The notes under the pieces are model-generated. The model was not told the origin of the DNA. It saw only the letters and a list, made by a program, of their open reading frames with translations, and made no database searches. From positions 1-9,122 of the forward strand of contig QIHS01000560.1 in assembly GCA_003229095.1 (NCBI GenBank): a stretch of DNA of 9,122 bases, read 5' to 3'. Made by a program: the position numbers and the translations under genes. Shown here piece by piece: positions 1 through 6,695 of the stretch (within the stretch, counting starts at the first letter, position 1; each line of letters opens with the position of its first letter). The stretch is from Woeseia sp. GTDB lineage: Bacteria > Pseudomonadota > Gammaproteobacteria > Steroidobacterales > Woeseiaceae.

Positions 1-1289
1 TCCCTGCGCTGGTATTTCCTGGCGCGGCTTAGCCCGGAAGTGCTTAAACGCATCTCAGTAGAAATTGTCCAGGATGTCGCAAGCTCCTTTATCAACACGT
101 TCTGGAATACCTACGGGTTTTTCGTCTTGTATGCGCGTATCGATGACTTCGATGTCAACGCCAAAGTGCCGCTTGCTGAGCGACCTGAAATCGATCGCTG
201 GGCGATAGCACTTCTCAATCAAACCATTCGCACCTGCACCGAAGCGTTGGACAACTACGATGCGAAGCGCGCCGGTGCGAAAATTTCATCGATCAACTCA
301 GCAACTGGTATGTCCGTCGCAATCGTCGCCGCTTCTGGAAATCGATCGATGCTGAGGACAAACGCTCGGCGTACCTGACGCTGTATGAGTGTCTGCATGC
401 AGTGCACCGATTAATGGCACCTTTTGTGCCATTTCTCGCAGAGAATGTGTATCAGAACCTGGTTCGCAGCGTGGATTCCTCAGCGCCGGTCAGTGTGCAT
501 ATGGTTGACTGGCCGGAAATTGACGATGCACATGACGACGCCGACCTTCTGTACGAAATTTCGGTCGTGCAGAAGGTCGTTGGTCTCGCGCGCGCCGCCC
601 GCAATCAGTCGGGTGTTCGCACCCGTCAGCCTCTGTCACGCCTTCTAGTACGACTGCCAGATGATCGTGCAATCGCCGCACTACAAGCGCACGAGGATCA
701 GGTGCTCGAAGAACTCAACGTCAAGGCGGTGGAATTGATTGCCCGTGATGCGGGCCTGGTGACCTATCGCATCAAACCTAATTTGCCGCGGATCGGCAAA
801 CGTTACGGAAAACGGGTGCCACAAATCAAGAAGTGCCTGGATGAAGCCGACGGTGCCGAAATTGCGAGCGCAATAGCACAGGGAGAAACGTTCGAGATCA
901 CCGTAGCGGAACAGACGATTGTGCTCGGTGAGGAGGATATCCTCATAGAAACCAGCTCCGCCGAAGGTTATGCCTGCAGTGAAGATGGGGGCTACCTGAC
1001 CGCGCTGGATACCAGCCTGGATGAAGCCCTGATCCTGGAAGGTCTGGCACGCGAGCTAATCCGTACTGTTCAGGAGGCACGCAAACAGGCGGGTCTTGAG
1101 GTGTCTGACCGTATCGTCCTTGGCGTATCGGGTTCAGAGGGTGTTCTGGAGGCCCTCGATCGGCATCGTGACTACCTGATGGCCGAGACACTGGCCACAA
1201 AGTGGTCGGTTGGACAGTCCGATGCGCTCTATTCAGAGGAACGATCGCTGGAAAAGCAGACCTGGAAAATCGAGATCGGCCGTGACTGA
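1..1289 (+). pseudogene. ileS: Isoleucyl-tRNA synthetase, type II (eukaryote-like), 3' part, frameshifted
   Basis: Charges tRNA-Ile with isoleucine in the cytoplasm. The window opens inside the gene: frame 1 is open from base 1 (SLRWYF, then FWNTYGFFVLYA and ERPEIDRW), the end of the catalytic core and start of the anticodon-binding domain. That frame runs to a stop near 378. From base 291 the family sequence continues in frame 3 (DQLSNWYVRRNRRRFW, then HRLMAPFVPFLAENVYQNL, RQPLSRLLV, EGLARELIRTVQEARKQAG) to TGA at 1287-1289. The join reads K-I-S, two bases, D-Q-L, where the family has about three more residues (often S/E-F-V), so about 7 nt are missing. The motifs N-W-Y-V-R-R and Q-A-G-L-E-V-S-D-R mark the type-II clade also found in Actinobacteria, Chlamydiae and mupirocin-resistant enzymes, not the E. 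coli type. If the lesion is real, the product loses its whole C-terminal region. Family assignment is near certain; whether the break is biological is not. Confidence 0.92.
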
Positions 1290-1301
1290 AAATCGCGTCC
1301 G

Positions 1302-1358
1302 GGTTGCGCAACCTTCCTACTATCTGCTATAAAAAAGACGCGCAGGTATTTGATACCT
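1302..1358 (+). promoter_or_regulatory. Probable sigma70-type promoter with two palindromes
   Basis: A -35-like TTGCGC (1304-1309) is followed after 18 bp by a -10-like TATAAA (1328-1333). The -35 lies inside a perfect 12-bp palindrome, GGTTGCGCAACC (1302-1313). Just downstream of the expected start site is a 15-bp inverted repeat, AGGTAT-TTG-ATACCT (1344-1358). The arrangement resembles paired repressor operators, but this is inference. The target would be the small gene at 1487. Confidence 0.45.
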
Positions 1359-1401
1359 CAGGAGTAGATAGGGATATCGGTGGAGTCCAACCGCCAGCTA
1401 C

Positions 1402-1457
1402 AGGAGGTCGCTATACGCCTAAGCGCTAAGAAGCCGCTCTGAGAGGAAAAAAGCGGC
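1402..1457 (+). other. Leader with orphan Shine-Dalgarno and hairpin
   Basis: The roughly 150-nt untranslated leader before 1487 holds a perfect AGGAGG (1402-1407) with no start codon at usable spacing, and a hairpin GCCGCT (1433-1438) / AGCGGC (1452-1457) with a 13-nt purine-rich loop. The hairpin ends about 20 nt before the Shine-Dalgarno of the 1487 gene. No known riboswitch class was recognised. Confidence 0.25.
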
Positions 1458-1486
1458 ATATCAATAAAAATAATGCTGGAGTGGAA

Positions 1487-1858
1487 ATGTCCAACCACCT
1501 CAATCGGTTCTACGCTGCCGTGTCGGCGCTTGCTGGCCATGGCGATATAAAACAACGACTTACCTGTGCATTCGACGAACATCTTGCCAACGTCGAAGAT
1601 GAAGAATGTCCACCCGCGGTGAAGAAATCCTTTGCAGATCTGCGCGCAACGATGAGCGGTGTTGACCCACTCAACGGGGAAGGCCGCGTCTGCGCCACGG
1701 TGCGCAAAATGTCTGTTATTGAAGCCGATGAGTGTGCGCAAAAGATCATCGACTTGTATACCGATATGGTTCGTTTCGAAGATCTGGTGCAGGAGTCACT
1801 GCCGCTTCGATTGGGTGATCAACCTCTCGTGCCGCCGTTTTTGGTGAAGTCGGGCTGA
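1487..1858 (+). CDS. Conserved-looking hypothetical protein, 123 aa
   Basis: I do not recognise the family. ATG at 1487 is preferred over the in-frame GTG at 1481 because GGAG (1478-1481) sits 5 nt upstream of it. The 123-residue product is soluble, with no signal peptide or membrane segment, and is probably mostly helical. It has four cysteines, in the contexts RLTC, DEEC, GRVC and ADEC, and a charged stretch near its middle and C-terminal half (KMSVIEADECAQKIIDLYTD). The cysteines are not arranged as a classic zinc knuckle. It lies about 200 nt downstream of ileS behind its own probable promoter and faces the convergent minus-strand genes. Codon use and composition resemble the neighbours, and no frame damage is visible. 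Function unknown. Confidence 0.72.
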   Translation: MSNHLNRFYAAVSALAGHGDIKQRLTCAFDEHLANVEDEECPPAVKKSFADLRATMSGVDPLNGEGRVCATVRKMSVIEADECAQKIIDLYTDMVRFEDLVQESLPLRLGDQPLVPPFLVKSG

Positions 1859-1859
1859 A

Positions 1860-1898
1860 GGTCCTGTTGCTCGAGACTATTGGTCGAGCTTGCCGACC
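1860..1898. terminator. Weak bidirectional hairpin between convergent genes
   Basis: GCTCGA (1869-1874) pairs with TCGAGC (1884-1889) around a 9-nt loop; an outer GGTC (1860-1863) / GACC (1895-1898) could extend the stem across an internal loop. It sits at the meeting point of the plus-strand 1487 gene and the minus-strand 2134 gene. There is no T-tract on either strand, so termination is only a guess. Confidence 0.22.
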
Positions 1899-2134
1899 CG
1901 ATGACCAAACAGTGAACTGAGCCACAGCGCATCCCGAGTTTCGAAAACGCCGGTCAGCGCGGCCAACTGCGCTGAAGCCAGTCGATTGTTTCGTTCAAAG
2001 GGATGAACAAGGCCGGCATCGGCCGGGGCATCCCATGCAATCGGCGCAATCGGCACGGGACTGACCAACAGATACAGGAGTGAGCCGAGCACGATGCCAG
2101 CGACAATTCGGCCAGTCTGCCGACGTCGACTCAT
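1877..2134 (-). pseudogene. Membrane-anchored remnant of a strictosidine-synthase/SMP-30-like protein
   Basis: An 85-codon frame beginning ATG at 2134, 4 nt after the folE stop, so probably translated by coupling; a TTG at 2155 is possible but overlaps folE. The N-terminus is basic (MSRRRQTGR) followed by one hydrophobic segment (about residues 10-25) and then P-V-P-I-A-P-I-A-W and N-N-R-L-A. This resembles the anchor and entry region of strictosidine-synthase-like six-bladed propellers (typically PVPIDPVAW). The last 25 residues (TGVFETRDALWLSSLFGHRVGKLD) resemble the closing strand of the same family (hypervariable, then ALYLGSL..IGRL). The catalytic propeller between them, normally more than 200 residues, is absent. 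My reading is a large in-frame internal deletion. The alternative is a genuine small membrane protein. A 9-bp tandem repeat (2037-2054) encodes the PIAPIA stretch. Confidence 0.5.
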
Positions 2135-2138
2135 TGAA

Positions 2139-2731
2139 CTATTCGCGCTTGCCAATCATGCCAAGAAATTCTGCACGCGTTCGCGCATCACTTCGAAATG
2201 TGCCCAGCATCTGGCTCGTGATCATCGAGACCCCGGCTTTGTGTACGCCGCGCGTCGTCATACACTGATGCACGGCGTCGATGACGACAGCAACACCCTT
2301 GGGCTTCAAAACATCGCGGATGCAATGGGCGATCTGAGCCGTCATTTTCTCCTGTACCTGAAATCGCCTGGCAAAAGTTTCCACCACTCGCGCGAGTTTA
2401 CTGATGCCTACGACCTTGTTGTTCGGTAAATATCCGACATGAGCAACACCGATGATCGGTGCCATGTGATGTTCGCAGTGAGATTCGAACGCGATATCCC
2501 GCAGGAGTCGTAGCCCTCAACTTCCTCGAAAGTCCGCTGCAATATTGCGACGGGGTCTTCGCTGTATCCGCTGAACCAGTCTTTGTAAGCGGCAGCAACC
2601 CGCCGAGGTGTATCGATCAGGCCTTCCCGCCGCGGATCTTCACCCGCCCACAGCAACAACGTTTCGACTGCCTGCTCAGCCTTCTTTTTACTCGGCCTCG
2701 CCGGCCGCCGACCTTTTTTTCTAATCGCCAA
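2139..2731 (-). pseudogene. folE: GTP cyclohydrolase I (FolE), frameshifted
   Basis: Converts GTP to 7,8-dihydroneopterin triphosphate, the first step to folate and other pterins, as a cytoplasmic zinc homodecamer. The upstream part (2731 to about 2507) carries K-K-K-A-E-Q-A-V-E, GLIDTPRRVA and FEEVEGYD. The downstream part (from about 2504 to TAG at 2139) carries LRDIAFESHCEHHMAPI with the zinc Cys and the substrate-binding His pair, GISKLARVV, QEKMTAQI, and CMTTRGVHK with the second zinc Cys. They lie in different frames: after Y-D only two bases (2505-2506) precede L-R-D-I, where relatives have about four codons (E/S-M-V-L), so about 10 nt are missing. Repaired length would be near 200 residues, normal for the family. 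The start is TTG at 2731 with a modest AGGGTG upstream; no ATG fits the N-terminus. As read, the product ends without its active site. Confidence 0.93.
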
Positions 2732-2766
2732 CTTGCTTCACCCTGTGATTGCGGGGGTGCAGGATA

Positions 2767-2877
2767 CTACAGAGTGTTCGGCCAGTCGTCTTTCAACAGT
2801 TGACACAGAGGGCGCGCATCGAGCTTCTCGATGTGGATTTCAATGTCAGGCAAAGCATCGACACGTTCGCAGCCCGG
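2767..2877 (-). other. Coding-like 36-codon stretch between msrA and folE
   Basis: Directly after the msrA TGA and in the same frame, 36 codons stay open to TAG at 2767-2769. The translation has a protein-like composition (DALPDIEIHIEKLDARPLC, then QLLKDDWPNTL), but there is no ATG or convincing start; an internal TTG lacks a Shine-Dalgarno. It may be the tail of a gene whose front was lost, or chance readthrough sequence. I do not recognise a family. Confidence 0.25.
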
Positions 2878-3462
2878 TCAGCCTGTGGCAACGCCGACCG
2901 GACAGCTAACCCCGGTGCCGCTGAGGTTGCAATAGCCTTGCGGATTCTTGGCGAGATACTGCTGGTGGAGGTCTTCCGCATACCAGAATTTCTCCAGCCG
3001 CTCGATCTCGGTGGTTATCGGACCATGACCGGCCTGCGTCAACTCTCTCTGGTACACTCGCGTTGATTCGTTTGCCTGTGCCAGTTGCTCGTCCGAGTTA
3101 GTCAGAATCACAGAGCGGTATTGCGAGCCAACATCATTGCCCTGTCGCATACCCTGAGTGGGATCGTGGTTTTCCCAGAATATTCCGAGGAGTTCCACGA
3201 AGCTGATTTGTGCGGGATCGAATATTACCAGGACGACCTCGGCATGGCCGGTTTCGCCGCTACATACTTGCTGGTAGCTCGCATCAGGCGTGTTGCCGCC
3301 TGCATAACCGACCGCCGTGCTGAATACGCCAGGTGTTTCCCAGAAACGCCGTTCTGCACCCCAGAAGCATCCTAACCCCAATACGGCTTGTTGCAGGCCC
3401 TGCGGAAACGGGCCGACGATTGGCCTGCCATTGACAAAATGCTCCTTGCTGGAGTCCGTCAT
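2878..3462 (-). CDS. msrA: Peptide-methionine (S)-S-oxide reductase MsrA
   Basis: Reduces the S-epimer of methionine sulfoxide in proteins and free methionine, using thioredoxin; a repair enzyme for oxidative damage. The 194-residue product has the catalytic motif GCFWGAE with Cys32, the substrate-site stretches GYAGG, CSGETGHAE and FWENHDPTQG, RQGNDVGSQYRS, the YAEDLHQQYL block, and a tail GYCNLSGTGVSCP with the two recycling cysteines, so it matches the E. coli-type enzyme from end to end. ATG at 3462 is chosen because GGAG (3469-3472) lies 6 nt upstream; ATG at 3474 would overlap the preceding gene and lacks a site. Its start is one base after the stop of the upstream M23 peptidase, so the two are surely co-transcribed. 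No signal peptide is present; the enzyme should be cytoplasmic. The gene appears intact. Confidence 0.96.
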   Translation of the reverse strand: MTDSSKEHFVNGRPIVGPFPQGLQQAVLGLGCFWGAERRFWETPGVFSTAVGYAGGNTPDASYQQVCSGETGHAEVVLVIFDPAQISFVELLGIFWENHDPTQGMRQGNDVGSQYRSVILTNSDEQLAQANESTRVYQRELTQAGHGPITTEIERLEKFWYAEDLHQQYLAKNPQGYCNLSGTGVSCPVGVATG

Positions 3463-3463
3463 G

Positions 3464-4333
3464 TCATTCTCCATCTTGCGGCGCTGCCACCGCGAGGTAA
3501 TGATGCCCGCGGCGAGGCTGATAAATAATGCCGTTAGCGCTGAGAAAACTCATCGGAATGGATTGCGAGCGAGCTCGGTTGGTCGCGCCGTAGACGGCAA
3601 AATGAAGATGCGGTAACGCGGTGTGTCCTGTATTGCCCGAGAGACCGATTTTTTGCCCGGCCTCGACGAGATCGCCGACATCGACAAGCGCGCCGTTTAA
3701 TTGCAGATGGTAGTACTCGCCGGTCGTGCCGTCGTCATGCATGATCACCACGAAATTGGCAAACGCGCCGCACCCGTCCTCCCAGCAGCCTTTGTTATGT
3801 GATTCCACAACTCTCGCGACAACACCGGCGCGAGCCGCATGCACCGGCGTACCTGTTGTCATTTTGAAGTCAACGGCATATTGCTCGCCGCCTCTATGGC
3901 TAAATCTTGAGCCGAAGCCCTGCAATACCAGGTAGCTTTTGCCACTTGCGTAGGGCAAGAGGTAGAGGTGGTCATCGTCGTGGGATGCCGTTCTGTCACC
4001 GATAGTCCAGATACATGAAATTGAAATATAGCCGTTGGCCTGCTTGCTCACGTTCGACATCGTCGACAGGTGTTTGCTTTCCTGGGCACCAAGCGTCCCC
4101 CTGAATATTTCTGGCCGGCCCGATGATGCGCCGTGCACGCTCACCGAGTAGGTGACCGGATAGTCGGTGCTGTTGCTGGCGTAGATTTCAACGCTGCCGC
4201 CGTCGCGCATCTGCTTAACGGACAGCCAGTCTTCGTCGCAATTCGCCGATGCAATATTGTGGCTGAACAGGAAAACAACGGCGGTGGCGACTGTCCGGTT
4301 GAAACATCGACTGAGTTGCCCGGAAGTCTTCAT
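3464..4333 (-). CDS. Secreted M23-family (LytM-domain) metallopeptidase
   Basis: Predicted zinc endopeptidase acting on peptidoglycan cross-links or an envelope peptide. Residues 1-30 form a signal peptide ending A-S-A before Asn31. Residues about 31-140 are an all-beta N-terminal domain of unknown role. Residues about 141-255 are the M23 domain: H146 and D155 within SHRGGEQYAVDF, H209 in EYYHLQ, and the H-x-H zinc/catalytic pair H242/H244 in ALPHLHFAVYG. The first motif is spread (H-x8-D) compared with the classic HxGxD, as in a subgroup with a Y-A-V-D-F strand. The GCWEDGCGAF insert could carry a disulfide. All metal ligands are present, so activity is likely. ATG at 4333 has GGAG four bases upstream and gives a clean signal peptide, unlike the upstream GTG at 4366. 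It starts 33 nt after the TPR gene and ends one base before msrA. Confidence 0.88.
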   Translation of the reverse strand: MKTSGQLSRCFNRTVATAVVFLFSHNIASANCDEDWLSVKQMRDGGSVEIYASNSTDYPVTYSVSVHGASSGRPEIFRGTLGAQESKHLSTMSNVSKQANGYISISCIWTIGDRTASHDDDHLYLLPYASGKSYLVLQGFGSRFSHRGGEQYAVDFKMTTGTPVHAARAGVVARVVESHNKGCWEDGCGAFANFVVIMHDDGTTGEYYHLQLNGALVDVGDLVEAGQKIGLSGNTGHTALPHLHFAVYGATNRARSQSIPMSFLSANGIIYQPRRGHHYLAVAAPQDGE

Positions 4334-4366
4334 CACGCTCCGTTGTGAGAAATACGTCGCTGCCAC

Positions 4367-5896
4367 TTATTCAGCAGGTGCTTCCGCTTCTGTCCCGGGC
4401 TCGGCCTCTGACTCGGATTCAGCAGGTTTCGCTGCGGCTTGCAGGTCAGACGGCCTGTAGAAAAATTCGTGTGTATAAGTGATGTCTTTGGCAGCCACCA
4501 TCTTGCCGTCCTCAATGCGTGGGCGGTACATGAGCCGACGCAGGTTAGGACCAATGGTTTTTCCAAACGCTTCGAGTTGATATGGCTGTGTTTCGATGTG
4601 TTTCACGCTGGCAATCCTGCCATTGGCTGAAACCGTCAAACTGAAGCTCACAGAGCCGGTTTCGAAGTTTTCCGGAGGTGGAAGACCGTTGTCTTCTCGT
4701 ACGCTGTTGTAATATTTTGCTGGGTGAACAACCTGCAGGATTTTAACCGTTTCAAGATGGTCCCTGCGATTTCTGAGGCGCGCCTGCAATTCGTTATTCT
4801 GCTCTTCGTTATCCAGCTCTTCGTCGTCCGACAGCAGCGACCATGTTTCTCCGTAAATTCTGGCAGCACGATTCGGTCGGCCAGACAGAACGTAGTAGTC
4901 GCCGAGTGCGAGCAGCGTACTTTCGATCACTTGCCAGGTAGAGTCAGGACTAGTATCGGCAATTCGGTTAGCCCGTCTCAAATAGGACTCACCCGATACT
5001 GCCGAAACATCGTCTTGGTAGTTGAATTGTGTCTGCGAGACGAATAGAAAGGACTTTCCCAGGTTCGTCAGTGGCGCAATAAGTTCGAGGCTGTCTCTTC
5101 CCTTTTGGCGCTGCAGAATGCTGATGATCTTCCGCAAGGTCAGCCGTTCTTCTCGATATTGCTGCAACCGGTGTTGCCAGCCTGCTTTGACCTCCATTGC
5201 CGGAATAATGTCCAGGCTCAAGGGGTCAATGTTGCGCGACTGAATTGCATAGATATGTTTCTGAACATCGCCGGCAACACTGAGGTCACCTACGGATATA
5301 GACAGCTCGGCAATAGCGGCAAGCGTTGTGACCTGATCTGAATTATGCGGCCCTTCGTTCACATGGCTCACATGCACTGCGCGCTGGTACGATTGCCTGG
5401 CCATATCGGGTCTCCCCGTCAAAGCCTGTGTTGCAGCCAATCCACGCAGCGGGTTGATCAGTGAATTGCTTAAACGGTCATCGATACGTTCGATAATATC
5501 GATCGACGACTCGAAATTCAGCATTGCCGATTCGTAGTCTCGATTGTGATGTTGTGCAATGCCCAGATTCGTAATGGCCTTTGCCGAATCGTGACTGTCG
5601 ATGCCATTTAGATTGATCGACATTTCCACAACGCGTTTCGCCAGCGTATCTGCCTCCAGGAATGCCTTATCGTCAAGTGCGTCGCGGAATAGCGTGAATA
5701 GCCGCTGAAGTTCTATGGCGTCCAATTCTCTTTGCGGCGTCGGTTCAACCCAGTCATCGCCATCGTCGTTCTCGATGAGTTGGTAGCCTTGCGACTCGTC
5801 ATCTGCCGTGGTTTGTCCGAGCGCAAAGCTTCCGCTGAACAACAGTCCGCAGATAATCACGACATTCAGGGTTATTGGGAAAATGGACAACTTCAT
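4367..5896 (-). CDS. Exported TPR protein with TonB C-terminal-like domain
   Basis: The 509-residue product has an N-terminal signal sequence (cleavage near residue 26, FALGQ), an acidic linker, and then helical tetratricopeptide-like repeats over about residues 65-380. Recognisable repeats include AKAITNLGIAQHHNRDYESA and LINPLRGLAATQALTGRPDM. About residues 405-480 (ENFETGSVSFSLTVSANGRI to THEFFYR) look like the C-terminal domain of energy-transducer TonB proteins, but there is no proline-rich spanning region or ordinary TonB membrane anchor. The tail is Ala/Glu-rich and low complexity. A scaffold or envelope-assembly role is inferred from domain type; substrate unknown. ATG at 5896 begins the only plausible signal sequence, although no strong Shine-Dalgarno precedes it. 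It heads the cluster with the M23 peptidase, whose start is 33 nt beyond this stop. No frame damage was seen. Confidence 0.85.
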   Translation of the reverse strand: MKLSIFPITLNVVIICGLLFSGSFALGQTTADDESQGYQLIENDDGDDWVEPTPQRELDAIELQRLFTLFRDALDDKAFLEADTLAKRVVEMSINLNGIDSHDSAKAITNLGIAQHHNRDYESAMLNFESSIDIIERIDDRLSNSLINPLRGLAATQALTGRPDMARQSYQRAVHVSHVNEGPHNSDQVTTLAAIAELSISVGDLSVAGDVQKHIYAIQSRNIDPLSLDIIPAMEVKAGWQHRLQQYREERLTLRKIISILQRQKGRDSLELIAPLTNLGKSFLFVSQTQFNYQDDVSAVSGESYLRRANRIADTSPDSTWQVIESTLLALGDYYVLSGRPNRAARIYGETWSLLSDDEELDNEEQNNELQARLRNRRDHLETVKILQVVHPAKYYNSVREDNGLPPPENFETGSVSFSLTVSANGRIASVKHIETQPYQLEAFGKTIGPNLRRLMYRPRIEDGKMVAAKDITYTHEFFYRPSDLQAAAKPAESESEAEPGTEAEAPAE

Positions 5897-5983
5897 AAGT
5901 GAATATTTCAGGCTGATACCTCTCGTTCAGACCGACTCTCTTGTGAATAGTTCTTTTAAGGTGCCTGGCAAAGCATTGATGTG

Positions 5984-6049
5984 ACTATACAGGATCAGCC
6001 GACCACGAGCTGTGAGCTGGCGGGTTGTGGACGGTACAAGGATGTACCG
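5984..6049 (-). promoter_or_regulatory. Candidate control region of the TPR-M23-msrA cluster
   Basis: In the 254-nt gap before the TPR gene the minus strand shows a -10-like TATAGT (5984-5989) without a good -35 at normal spacing, and about 45 bp further upstream a perfect palindrome CGGTACA-AGGA-TGTACCG (6032-6049). An activator-dependent promoter would fit, but this is speculative. Nothing else with coding character was seen in 5897-6150. Confidence 0.28.
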
Positions 6050-6117
6050 CCTTATTCACTAGCGGCAGGCCATTGAACATGGGCGTCGTTCGAAAACCGC
6101 ATTACTCGAAAGACGAC

Positions 6118-6136
6118 AAAAAGCCATGGATGGCTT
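6118..6136 (-). terminator. Rho-independent terminator after the glycine-zipper gene
   Basis: On the minus strand AAGCCA-TCCA-TGGCTT forms a 6-bp stem with a 4-nt loop and runs straight into a short T-tract (five Ts including the stem end). It begins about 15 nt after the TAG of the lipoprotein gene. Stem and T-tract are short, so it is probably a modest terminator. Confidence 0.55.
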
Positions 6137-6150
6137 ATTTAAACAATAAA

Positions 6151-6510
6151 CTAATTCAGAACACGATATCCGCGGCCACGCATGCAGCGCTTGAATACAC
6201 CCTGTTTTTCGCGACTCCCCTGCAAGGTCGATCGTGTCGCACCCCAGATCGCGCCGTAACCCACCCCTTGCTCGACATCGCCACTGATCGCGCCGGTCAC
6301 AGCACCGACTGCCGCGCCGCCGGCAGCCCCTTTTGCCGCGCCTTTGCCAATGACAACTTGATCGGCATAGGCTTCGCAGTCCTGCCAGTCGCCCTGCATC
6401 GCAACCGGATCGACACCCAGGGTATCGATTATTGGCTCTGGATGAGATGCACAACCTGTGATGAACAGACAGATCATAAATCCCACAAAAAGAAGTGATC
6501 CTTGTTGCAT
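6151..6510 (-). CDS. Glycine-zipper lipoprotein
   Basis: A 119-residue predicted outer- or inner-membrane lipoprotein. The start at ATG 6510 has GAGG (6518-6521) 7 nt upstream. A hydrophobic signal segment ends in the lipobox I-T-G-C with the lipidated Cys near residue 20. After a linker with DWQDCEAYADQV comes a glycine-zipper helix hairpin (GKGAAKGAAGGAAVGAVTG, then GYGAIWGATR) and a conserved basic tail KRCMRGRGYRVLN. This order is typical of the proteobacterial YMGG/glycine-zipper lipoproteins; their roles are in the envelope but not well defined. The frame is continuous with the shifted reading of mscS upstream, producing an apparent 479-codon fusion, but the separate lipobox, Shine-Dalgarno and promoter show it is its own gene. 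It is followed by a terminator. Confidence 0.88.
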   Translation of the reverse strand: MQQGSLLFVGFMICLFITGCASHPEPIIDTLGVDPVAMQGDWQDCEAYADQVVIGKGAAKGAAGGAAVGAVTGAISGDVEQGVGYGAIWGATRSTLQGSREKQGVFKRCMRGRGYRVLN

Positions 6511-6569
6511 GACGTATCCTCGGATTGCCGCACCGAATGGCACCAGGGTGCAGTCGCGGGCAAGCTCAA

Positions 6570-6599
6570 TGTATACCTTATCATCGCAAAACGCGCCAA
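6570..6599 (-). promoter_or_regulatory. Probable promoter of the glycine-zipper lipoprotein gene
   Basis: On the minus strand TTGGCG (6594-6599) and TATACA (6570-6575) are separated by 18 bp, each matching four of six consensus bases. The -10 lies about 60 bp before the ATG at 6510, inside the 233-nt gap between mscS and this gene. Confidence 0.4.
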
Positions 6600-6695
6600 T
6601 GCAGATTCCGTTGACAAAACCTGAGCCTTGACCCTTCATGAATAGCCCGCTATTTGGCCCGCCGCATATGTCCATCGCAGCAACAAGTCGGACTG

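Noticed and set aside
2037..2054. Tandem 9-bp repeat as a regulatory or slippage element
   Set aside because: It lies inside the coding frame and simply encodes P-I-A twice, close to the family motif PVPI-P-AW; two copies are too few to call a functional repeat.
2094..3375. Plus-strand open frames opposite folE and msrA
   Set aside because: They are antisense to strongly recognisable genes, lack ribosome sites and have no protein-like motifs.
4724..5341. Plus-strand open frames opposite the TPR gene
   Set aside because: Antisense shadows of a long, well-formed minus-strand gene with signal peptide and repeats.
6025..6498. A plus-strand gene covering the lipoprotein locus
   Set aside because: It is antisense to the glycine-zipper gene, runs through the terminator hairpin, and its translation has no recognisable features.
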